Below, piece by piece: positions 57,378 to 64,000 of a DNA stretch of 64,000 nucleotides; position 1 is the stretch's first letter, and every line of letters starts with the position of its first letter. The stretch is taken from NCBI RefSeq assembly GCF_001816145.1, contig NZ_MDZB01000098.1:62001-126000 (forward strand), given 5' to 3'. The position numbers and the translations under genes were made by a program. This DNA comes from Hymenobacter lapidarius. GTDB taxonomy: Bacteria; Bacteroidota; Bacteroidia; Cytophagales; Hymenobacteraceae. The notes beneath the pieces were generated by a model, which ran no database searches, was not told the DNA's origin, and was given only the letters and a program-made list of their open reading frames with translations.

Positions 57378-59210
57378 ATGTTAATGGCTCTTGCCCCCTG
57401 GAAAACCTGTCTTTTTGCCTGCGTTCTGATGCTGACGGCTTGTTCATCGCCGGCGCAACAGCCCGAAGTGCTGGTGGCGGATTCCTCCCTGGGGCCCCTT
57501 ACCCCGCGCCGCGACCTGTCGGAATTACCCCGGCGGGGCCGCGTGCTCGACCGCAACGACTCCGTGCTGGTAGCTACCCGGTCGGTGTACCTGCTCACCC
57601 TGCCGGTGCGCCCGCCGCTCGACTCCGCCGGGCTCAACCGCCTGCTAGGCTGGCGCGACAGTGCGCTCCGGGACCGCATTGCCGCGGCCCTACCCTACGA
57701 AGGCGCCCGCCCCAAAGGCGGCGTGAAACTGCTGCTCACCAACGCGGAAGCCGAAAGAGTCCGCAAGCGCCAGAAGGAGTGGCCCATGCTCAGGCTCACG
57801 CAACAGACCATGCGCACCTACACCACGAGCACGGGAGCGCCCATACTTGGCTACGCCGCCGATCAGGCGCAGGCCTTCCTTAGCTCGGCTCAGCGCTACC
57901 GCCGGGGCCGGTTCTACCGCCTGCGCAATGGTGGGGTCGAAAGCTACTACAACGGCCTGCTCAACGGCCGCCGCGGCGCCCGGCACCCGCTCCTCGACTC
58001 CACGGGCCAGGAACGGGGCACCTGGGCCGCCGACACCGTCTTTCAGCAAAGCCAGGACCTGCACCTTAGCCTCGATACCAAGCTGCAGGCCTATGCCGAA
58101 AGCCTGCTGGGCGGCCGCAAGGGCTACCTCATTGCCCTGGACCCGCGCACCGGCGAAGTGCTGTGCGCTGTGTCGGCGCCCACTTTTGCGCCCGGCACGC
58201 TCACCGCGCCCGACCGTGCCGGCACCCGCCGCCAGTTGCTGGAAAACGAAGACATGCCCCTGCTCAACCGCCCCGCCACCCTGGCCAACCCGCCCGGCTC
58301 GGTGTTTAAGCTGGTGAATGCGGCCATTGCCCTGCAGATGGGAGCCATCCGGCCCACGTCTGGGTTTCGGTGCGACCAGTCGCTCATCAATTGCGTGCAC
58401 CACCACCCCCGGCCCAATAACCTGACCGTGGCCCTGCAGTACAGCTGCAACCCCTATTTCTACCAGGTGATGCGCAGCCTTATCGACCACGTGCCCGATA
58501 GCTTGGTGGCCGATACCGTGACTGCCCGCCACGCCAACCTGGCCACCTGGCGGCGCTACGCCCGCACATTCGGCCTCGACACGCTGCTGGGCGTGGACTT
58601 GCCCCGCGAGCAGGCCGGCTTCCTGCCCACCCCGGCGTATTACGACAAGGCCCGGCGCACCCGCAACTGGAAGTTTCGCTCCATCTATTCGCTGAGTGTG
58701 GGTCAGGGCGAAGTGAACCTCACGGGCCTGCAAATGGCCAACATGATGGCCATTATTGCCAACCGTGGCTGGTACTACACGCCGCATTTTGTGCGCAGCG
58801 TGGGCACAGATGGGCCACTGCCCCGCTTCACCGAAAAGCGCTATACCCTCATCGACAGCGTGAACCTGGAAGCGCTGGTGCCCGGCATGATAGCTGTGAT
58901 GCAGCGCGGGGGCACGGCCGAGTCCTCCAGTCTGGCCGACGTGGGCATTACCATAGCCGGCAAAACCGGCACCGTGGAAAACGACGAAGGCGACGACCAC
59001 GCCACCTTCGTGGGGTTTGCCCCCGCCCAAAACCCCAAAATTGCGATAGCCGTGTACTTGGAAAACGCGGGCTTCGGGGCAACGGCCGCCGCGCCCGCTG
59101 CCGCACTGGTTATTGAAAAATACCTGCGCGGTAGTATTGCACCCAAGCGAAAACGCTCGGAGCAGCGCATGAAATACCGCACCGCCAGCTACCAGCGTGA
59201 GCACCGGTAG
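57378..59210 (+). CDS. Penicillin-binding protein, class B transpeptidase, lipoprotein-type
   Basis: Class B PBPs crosslink peptidoglycan. The 610-residue protein has the transpeptidase motifs SVFK (Ser308-Lys311, nucleophile), SCN (356-358) and KTG (529-531). Upstream is a dimerisation-type domain with RRGRVLDRNDSVLVAT (52-67), as in PBP2. Its N-terminus is short and contains the lipobox LTAC with Cys22 instead of a transmembrane anchor, which is unusual for the class. No rodA, mreC or ftsW-like partner is adjacent; dapF, which supplies the meso-diaminopimelate of the substrate, follows. Confidence 0.88.
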   Translation: MLMALAPWKTCLFACVLMLTACSSPAQQPEVLVADSSLGPLTPRRDLSELPRRGRVLDRNDSVLVATRSVYLLTLPVRPPLDSAGLNRLLGWRDSALRDRIAAALPYEGARPKGGVKLLLTNAEAERVRKRQKEWPMLRLTQQTMRTYTTSTGAPILGYAADQAQAFLSSAQRYRRGRFYRLRNGGVESYYNGLLNGRRGARHPLLDSTGQERGTWAADTVFQQSQDLHLSLDTKLQAYAESLLGGRKGYLIALDPRTGEVLCAVSAPTFAPGTLTAPDRAGTRRQLLENEDMPLLNRPATLANPPGSVFKLVNAAIALQMGAIRPTSGFRCDQSLINCVHHHPRPNNLTVALQYSCNPYFYQVMRSLIDHVPDSLVADTVTARHANLATWRRYARTFGLDTLLGVDLPREQAGFLPTPAYYDKARRTRNWKFRSIYSLSVGQGEVNLTGLQMANMMAIIANRGWYYTPHFVRSVGTDGPLPRFTEKRYTLIDSVNLEALVPGMIAVMQRGGTAESSSLADVGITIAGKTGTVENDEGDDHATFVGFAPAQNPKIAIAVYLENAGFGATAAAPAAALVIEKYLRGSIAPKRKRSEQRMKYRTASYQREHR

Positions 59211-59370
59211 GGCGGCAGGCGCCCCAACTAAGGCAGCGGCAGGAAGTAACCTTCTGCCAGAAAGGGACCACATGCCCGCAACAGTCTAAACTTGCTGACC
59301 TTTGCACCTTCTTCCATCGGGCGGCTCCACCGGCCGGCGGGAGGTATAAAACCAGTAGTTTAGCTCCGCG

Positions 59371-60165
59371 ATGACTTTCCACAAATACCACGGCACCGGC
59401 AACGACTTCGTCATCATCGACGACCGCGCCATGCAGTTCGACGAAACCGACCACGCCCGCATTGCCCACCTCTGCCACCGCCGCTTCGGCATTGGGGCCG
59501 ATGGGCTGATGCTGCTGCGGGAGCTGACCGGCTACGACTTCGAAATGGTGTACTTCAACGCCGATGGCCACCCCAGCTCCATGTGTGGCAACGGGGGGCG
59601 CTGCCTGGTCGCGTTCGCCAAATACCTGGGAATTGTGGAAGACGACGCCCACTTCCTGGCCGTGGACGGCCCGCACGATGCCCAAATTGAAGCCGACGGC
59701 ACCGTGCGCCTCAAAATGCAGGACGTGGCCATGCCCCGGCGCGCGTCGGTAGGCGAGGGCGACGTGTTCCTGCACACCGGCTCGCCCCACCACGTGCAGT
59801 TCCTCGGCCCCGCGAAAATGCCGCTGGCCGAGCTTGACGTCTTTGCCGCTGGCCAGGCCATTCGCTACCACCAGGCCTACGGCCCCGCCGGCACCAACGT
59901 AAACTTTGTGGAAGTGCCCGCCGACTCCCGCCAGCCCTGGTCCGTGCGCACCTACGAGCGCGGCGTGGAGGGCGAAACCCTGAGCTGCGGCACGGGCGTG
60001 ACGGCCGTGGCGCTGGCCGCCAGCAACCGGGGCGCCGCCTCCCCGGTGCGCCTGCGCACGCCCGGCGGCGAGCTGGAAGTTGCCTTCAACCAACGCCCGG
60101 ACGGTGGCTTCGATAATATTTGGCTGAGCGGCCCGGCCGTGCGGGTGTTTGGCGGCGAAATATAG
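59371..60165 (+). CDS. dapF: Diaminopimelate epimerase
   Basis: DapF converts LL- to meso-diaminopimelate for lysine and peptidoglycan. The 264-residue protein has HGTGNDFVIIDD at the start, the catalytic cysteine pair Cys72 (MCGNGGRC) and Cys206 (LSCGTGVTAVAL), and TNVNFVEV between. Full family length, complete active site. A near-match to the -7 box (gacctttg) at about 59298 lacks the leading T. Confidence 0.97.
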   Translation: MTFHKYHGTGNDFVIIDDRAMQFDETDHARIAHLCHRRFGIGADGLMLLRELTGYDFEMVYFNADGHPSSMCGNGGRCLVAFAKYLGIVEDDAHFLAVDGPHDAQIEADGTVRLKMQDVAMPRRASVGEGDVFLHTGSPHHVQFLGPAKMPLAELDVFAAGQAIRYHQAYGPAGTNVNFVEVPADSRQPWSVRTYERGVEGETLSCGTGVTAVALAASNRGAASPVRLRTPGGELEVAFNQRPDGGFDNIWLSGPAVRVFGGEI

Positions 60166-60188
60166 GTTCCGGTTTTAATCAGTAGCAA

Positions 60189-60728
60189 ATGCCTGCCGAC
60201 CCCGTTTTCCCAGCCGCTCATGCCCCCGCCGTGTACCTGCGCGCCCTGGAGCCCGAGGACCTCGACTTTCTTTTTGCGTTGGAAAACGACGCCGACATCT
60301 GGGGCGTGTCCGACACGCTGGCGCCGGTGTCGCGCCACGCCCTGCGGGAATACCTGGCCCATGCCAGCGCCGATTTCTACCTAGTGCGGCAGCTGCGGCT
60401 TGTGGTTACTACTGAAATTGGCCGCACGCCCGTAGGCGTGGTCGACCTCTTCGACTACGACCCGTTGCACCAGCGCGCCGGAATTGGCATCACCGTGCTG
60501 GCCACCGAGCGGCGCCACGGCTACGCGCGGCAGGCCCTGGCGCTAATGAAAGAACACGCCCGGCGAGTACTCCGGCTGCACCAGCTTTATGCTACCGTGG
60601 GGGCGGATAATACGCCCAGTATGAAGCTGTTCCATGCTACGGGGTTTCGGCAGGTGGGCACCCGGCAGCAGTGGCTGCGCACGCCCGGCGGCTGGCTCGA
60701 TGCCGTGGAATGGCAGTGCCTGCTCTAA
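60189..60728 (+). CDS. GNAT family N-acetyltransferase
   Basis: The 179-residue protein has the RimJ/RimL-type GNAT layout: YLRALEPEDLDFLFALENDA at the start, the strand with PVGVVDLFDYDPLHQRAGIGI, the acetyl-CoA loop TERRHGYARQALALMKEHA and the end FHATGFRQVGTRQQW. Substrate (a protein N-terminus, a small amine or an antibiotic) cannot be told. It follows dapF by 23 nt and may be cotranscribed. Confidence 0.9.
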   Translation: MPADPVFPAAHAPAVYLRALEPEDLDFLFALENDADIWGVSDTLAPVSRHALREYLAHASADFYLVRQLRLVVTTEIGRTPVGVVDLFDYDPLHQRAGIGITVLATERRHGYARQALALMKEHARRVLRLHQLYATVGADNTPSMKLFHATGFRQVGTRQQWLRTPGGWLDAVEWQCLL

Positions 60729-60918
60729 ATCAACTACGCTTTACTGCAATAGTTACTTTTATGGCAACAGGACGCACACGGGTATGGGGGCAATTGGCAG
60801 GATAAGCTGAACCATATCCTTCGGTCGGGCTGGTGCGTATAGTAGGGCAAGCGCCCCGGTTATGTATCCCGCGTGTTGTGCCGGCGCGGCGCGAAACCTT
60901 ACCTTCTTGCCGTTTTTC

Positions 60919-62211
60919 ATGCCCCCATCGTCGACGGCGGAAGCACCCCTGCGTGCCTCCTCCAACGCTGTCCAGCCCAGCGCATCAGCTACCGAAACTA
61001 CTGCTTACACCCTGCCGGACTTGGTTTGCTTTGCGCATTTGCATTGGGACTTTGTGTGGCAGCGGCCGCAGCATTTGCTGTCTCGTTTTGCGCAGCACGG
61101 CCGGGTTTTTTATGTCGAAGATGCTTTCTATCACCACGATGACCTCGTTGAGCCGCACATTGAAATAAAGGACCGCGACAACGGCGTAAAGGTGGTGGTG
61201 GTGCACTTGCCCCAGCACTTCCGCCACGACGAAGATGCCAGCGACCAGGCCCAGTTTGAGGTTTTAAGCCATTTCTTTGCCGAGCACAGCATCACCAAAT
61301 ACGTTTTCTGGTACTACACGCCCATGGCCCTGGGCAAGTCGCGGCATTTCCAGCCCCTGCTCACCGTGTATGACTGCATGGACGAGTTGGCCAACTTCAA
61401 GTTTGCCCCGCCCGAGTTGAAGAAGCGCGAGCAGGAGCTGTTCCAAAAGGCCGACCTCGTGTTTACCGGCGGCCACACGCTTTACGAAGCCAAGCGCGAG
61501 CAGCACCCCGACGCCCACGCCTTCCCCAGCAGCATCGACAAGGCCCACTTCGGCCAGGCCCGCGGCCCCCTGCCCGAGCCCGCCGACCAGGCTTCCATTC
61601 CACACCCGCGCATTGGCTTCTTCGGGGTGGTGGATGAGCGGCTGGACATTGAGCTGCTGCGCGAGCTGTCCCAAAATCATCCTGAGTGGCAATTTGTCAT
61701 CATCGGGCCGGTCGTGAAGATTGACCCGGCCACCCTGCCCCGCACGGCCAACGTGCATTACCTCGGTGGCAAGGATTACAAGGAACTACCTGCCTATTTG
61801 AAGGGTTGGGATGTAGCAACATTGCTATTCGCCGATAACGAAAGCACCAAGTTTATTTCGCCCACCAAAACCCCCGAGTACCTGGCCGCCGGCAACCCCG
61901 TGGTGAGCACCCCGATTCGTGATGTGGTGCGCCCCTACGGCTATTTGAAGCTGGTGCACATTGCCGACAATGCCGCCGATTTCGGCAAGGCCATTGCCAC
62001 GGCCCTCACCCAGCGCACCGACGCCGATTGGCGCCAGCGCACCGACGACTACCTGGCCACCATCTCCTGGGACCAAACCTGGCAGGACATGGTGAGCCTG
62101 ATGCAACAGCGCCTGGCCGCCAAGGCCCCCGATGCGGCCACGGCCGCGGGCACCCCACTGGCCAGCAAGGTGTCGGAGGTAACGCCTCCAACTGCGTCTG
62201 CGCCCTACTAG
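60919..62211 (+). CDS. Glycosyltransferase (GT-B type, group 1-like)
   Basis: The 430-residue protein has two Rossmann-like halves: VCFAHLHWDFVWQRPQHLLS near residue 40 and, in the C-terminal half, GFFGVVDERLDIELLRELS, VIIGPVVKID, NVHYLGGKDYKELPAYLKG and SPTKTPEYLAAGNPVVSTPI, a typical donor-binding pattern of GT-B enzymes. WDFVWQRPQHLLSRFA is seen in family members near galactofuranose and exopolysaccharide genes. ATG 60919 begins a disordered proline/serine stretch before the fold. The next gene encodes UDP-galactopyranose mutase, which suggests galactofuranose-linked glycan work (inference). Confidence 0.82.
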   Translation: MPPSSTAEAPLRASSNAVQPSASATETTAYTLPDLVCFAHLHWDFVWQRPQHLLSRFAQHGRVFYVEDAFYHHDDLVEPHIEIKDRDNGVKVVVVHLPQHFRHDEDASDQAQFEVLSHFFAEHSITKYVFWYYTPMALGKSRHFQPLLTVYDCMDELANFKFAPPELKKREQELFQKADLVFTGGHTLYEAKREQHPDAHAFPSSIDKAHFGQARGPLPEPADQASIPHPRIGFFGVVDERLDIELLRELSQNHPEWQFVIIGPVVKIDPATLPRTANVHYLGGKDYKELPAYLKGWDVATLLFADNESTKFISPTKTPEYLAAGNPVVSTPIRDVVRPYGYLKLVHIADNAADFGKAIATALTQRTDADWRQRTDDYLATISWDQTWQDMVSLMQQRLAAKAPDAATAAGTPLASKVSEVTPPTASAPY

Positions 62212-62259
62212 CCCAACCCATTCAATCAGTCCTTCTACACTTCCATACTCCTACGCACC

Positions 62260-63438
62260 ATGTTCGATTACCTCATCGTTGGGGCCGGTTTTGCCGGCAG
62301 CGTGCTAGCCGAACGGCTGGCCACCCGCAGCAATAAGAAGGTCCTCATTATCGATAAGCGCAGCCACATTGCGGGCAATGCCTACGACCATTACAACGAA
62401 GACGGCATTCTGGTGCACAAGTACGGCCCGCACATCTTCCACACCAATTCCAAGGACGTATTCGATTACCTCGGCCACTTCACCGACTGGCGCCCATACG
62501 AGCACCGCGTGCTGGCCTCGGTAGACGGCCAGCTGGTGCCCATGCCCATCAACCTCGACACCATCAACCAGCTATACGGCCTGAGCCTGACCAGCTTTGA
62601 GGTGGAGCAGTTCTTCGAGTCGGTGGCCGAGAAGGTGGACGTCGTTAAAACCTCAGAAGACGTGGTGGTGAGCAAAGTAGGCCGTGAGCTCTACAACAAG
62701 TTCTTCAAGAACTACACCAACAAGCAGTGGGGCCTCGACCCCTCACAGCTCGATAAGTCGGTGACCAGCCGCGTGCCTACCCGCACCAACCGCGACGACC
62801 GCTACTTTACCGACACCTACCAGGCCATGCCCCTGCACGGCTACACCCGGATGTTCGAGAAAATGCTCGACCACCCCAACATCAAGGTGATGCTCAACAC
62901 CGATTACCACGAGGTAATGGACTTTATTCCTTTCAAGGAAATGATTTTCACGGGCCCGGTTGATGAGTATTTCGACTTCAAATTTGGCAAGCTGCCCTAC
63001 CGCTCGCTGGAGTTCCGGCACGAGACGCTGAGCAAGGAAAAGCACTTGGCCGCGCCCGTGGTGAACTACCCCAACGACAACCTCTACACGCGCATCACCG
63101 AGTTTAAGGCCCTCACCGGCCAGGAGCACCCCAAAACGGCCATCGTGTACGAGTACCCACAGGCCGAGGGCGACCCGTACTACCCCATTCCGATGCAGGA
63201 AAATGCCGAGCTCTACAACAAGTACAAGAAGCTGGCCGATGAGACGCCCAACGTGCACTTTGTGGGCCGCTTGGCTACCTACAAGTACTACAACATGGAC
63301 CAGGTAGTAGCCCAGGCCCTCACGCTCTACAAGAAGCTGACTGAGAAAGAGAAAGCTACCAAACCGGTACTGCCCACAATCTCGGGCAGCACGGCGCTGG
63401 TCGACAAGCTGGTGAGCCGCTCGCCTAAGCAGGAGTAG
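62260..63438 (+). CDS. glf: UDP-galactopyranose mutase
   Basis: Glf is a flavoenzyme that interconverts UDP-galactopyranose and UDP-galactofuranose, the donor for galactofuranose-containing glycans. The 392-residue protein has the FAD motif VGAGFAGSVLAERLA (7-21), then HIAGNAYDHYNEDGILVHKYGPHIFHT and the substrate-loop region NYTNKQWGLDPSQLD, followed by YEYPQAEGDPYYPIP. Full length and intact. It lies 48 nt after the glycosyltransferase gene. Confidence 0.96.
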   Translation: MFDYLIVGAGFAGSVLAERLATRSNKKVLIIDKRSHIAGNAYDHYNEDGILVHKYGPHIFHTNSKDVFDYLGHFTDWRPYEHRVLASVDGQLVPMPINLDTINQLYGLSLTSFEVEQFFESVAEKVDVVKTSEDVVVSKVGRELYNKFFKNYTNKQWGLDPSQLDKSVTSRVPTRTNRDDRYFTDTYQAMPLHGYTRMFEKMLDHPNIKVMLNTDYHEVMDFIPFKEMIFTGPVDEYFDFKFGKLPYRSLEFRHETLSKEKHLAAPVVNYPNDNLYTRITEFKALTGQEHPKTAIVYEYPQAEGDPYYPIPMQENAELYNKYKKLADETPNVHFVGRLATYKYYNMDQVVAQALTLYKKLTEKEKATKPVLPTISGSTALVDKLVSRSPKQE

Positions 63439-63463
63439 TTTTTCGCTCTGCAGAATAGATAAA

Positions 63464-63566
63464 GAACGTCATGCTGAGCGTAGCCGAAGCATCTCTACCG
63501 CTGTAGTAACCCAATCAAAAGGGCTAGAGGCGCGGTAGAGATGCTTCGACAAGCTCAGCATGACGT
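63464..63566. repeat. Bare palindromic element (copy 3) upstream of secA
   Basis: The left arm 63464-63501 (gaacgtcatgctgagcgtag...) and right arm 63532-63566 are inverted copies that differ in the centre: left gcgtagccg against right gcttgtcg when read in the same sense. The loop is about 30 nt. It shares gtcatgctgagc and cgaagcatctctaccgc with copies 1 and 2. No reading frame inside. Confidence 0.8.
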
Positions 63567-63595
63567 TCTACAAATTCTAGGAATCCCCGCCTGGC

Positions 63596-63626
63596 AGGGC
63601 TCCGCCAATTTGGCGGGGCTTTTTGT
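63596..63626 (+). terminator. Terminator after glf
   Basis: The stem gctccgcc / ggcggggc with an aattt loop is followed by tttttg. Confidence 0.75.
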
Positions 63627-63654
63627 TTTGGGACGGTTTTAGCGGAACGCTCCG

Positions 63655-63662
63655 TAAATTTG
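63655..63662 (+). promoter_or_regulatory. Promoter -7 box for secA
   Basis: TAAATTTG matches TAnnTTTG, 38 nt before the secA start; the nearest TTG (63628-63630) is a little too far upstream at 24 nt. Confidence 0.6.
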
Positions 63663-63700
63663 CGGGGCGCGCCAGCGCCATTCGCTATAAAAACCACCTG

Positions 63701-64000
63701 ATGTTTGAATTCCTAGGCAAGACCGTCGCCAAACTATTTGGCTCCAAGTCGGAGCGCGATTTAAAGGAAATCGTGCCCTACGTGGCGCTGATTAACGCCG
63801 AATATGCCAAACTGGCCGGCCTGACCGACGACCAGCTGCGCGAGCAGACCCAAAGTGTCCGGGTGCGCATTGCCGAGCGTCTGGCGGGCATTGATGAGCA
63901 GATTGGCGGTTTGCATGGGCAAATCGATAACCAGCCCCAGCTCGACGTAGCCCAGAAAGAGGTGCTTTTCGAGCAGATTGACGTGCTGGAGAAGCAGCGC
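63701..64000 (+). CDS. secA: Preprotein translocase ATPase SecA (5' part)
   Basis: SecA drives protein export through SecYEG. The window ends after 100 codons. The start MFEFLGKTVAKLFGSKSERD, followed by IVPYVALINAEYAKLAGLTD and DDQLREQT, is the SecA N-terminus. The part after residue 65 (AERLAGIDEQIGG... to EVLFEQIDVLEKQR) is a charged helical insertion before nucleotide-binding domain motifs, usual in Bacteroidota SecA, which is longer than 900 residues. The gene runs off the right edge. Confidence 0.93.
   Translation, partial: MFEFLGKTVAKLFGSKSERDLKEIVPYVALINAEYAKLAGLTDDQLREQTQSVRVRIAERLAGIDEQIGGLHGQIDNQPQLDVAQKEVLFEQIDVLEKQR

Noticed and set aside
57124..57384. Open frame of 86 codons overlapping the small membrane protein and the PBP start
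   Set aside because: It is out of frame with both neighbours, and its Arg/Cys-rich content changes character halfway. The 39-codon frame at 57089 has better features.

Overview
The window comes from a chromosome of a GC-rich member of the Bacteroidota, most like Hymenobacter or a close relative in the Cytophagales. The evidence is: promoters of the Bacteroidota type (-7 box TAnnTTTG, often with TTG about 20 nt upstream) at many places; C-terminal type IX secretion sorting domains on two secreted proteins; a DUF3467 gene downstream of rpoC; and protein sequences of Hymenobacter character throughout. No database search was possible, so family names rest on motifs and remembered family features.

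Positions 1-36450 hold the translation and transcription superoperons, all on the + strand: tuf, tRNA-Trp, secE-nusG-rplKAJL-rpoBC, a DUF3467 gene, rpsL-rpsG-fusA-rpsJ, the S10 block (rplC to rpsN), the spc block (rpsH to secY, map, infA, rpmJ) and the alpha block (rpsM-rpsK-rpsD-rpoA-rplQ). Four intrusions break this conserved order. (1) A small GIY-YIG nuclease gene sits between the two 39-nt arms of a near-perfect inverted repeat, between rpoC and the DUF3467 gene. (2) An O-antigen-ligase-like membrane protein gene sits between rpsJ and rplC. (3) A short gene-less copy of the same palindrome lies between rpsC and rplP. (4) A 1.4-kb island with an Imm51-like pseudogene and a hicBA toxin-antitoxin pair lies between rpsN and rpsH. 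Intrusions 2 and 4 are bracketed by terminators, and new TAnnTTTG promoters restart ribosomal transcription after them.

Positions 36600-64000 are ordinary chromosome: eno, an FtsB-like divisome gene, an HscA-type Hsp70, a probable functional cluster (DUF4331 secreted protein, TPR protein, HupE/UreJ membrane protein, a Cys-containing unknown, TonB-dependent receptor), a secreted alpha-amylase, two tandem L,D-transpeptidase-family genes, an Ldh2-type dehydrogenase, a Ppx/GppA phosphatase, an RNA methyltransferase-like gene, a lipoprotein-type class B penicillin-binding protein, dapF, a GNAT acetyltransferase, a glycosyltransferase, UDP-galactopyranose mutase, and the first 100 codons of secA. 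A third palindrome copy precedes secA.

The most interesting signal is the palindrome family. It has three copies with the core gtcatgctgagc...cgaagcatct: two are bare hairpins, and one carries a GIY-YIG nuclease gene between its arms. This arrangement resembles a REP sequence with its processing enzyme, but with a GIY-YIG nuclease in place of a Y1 transposase. That reading is a hypothesis.
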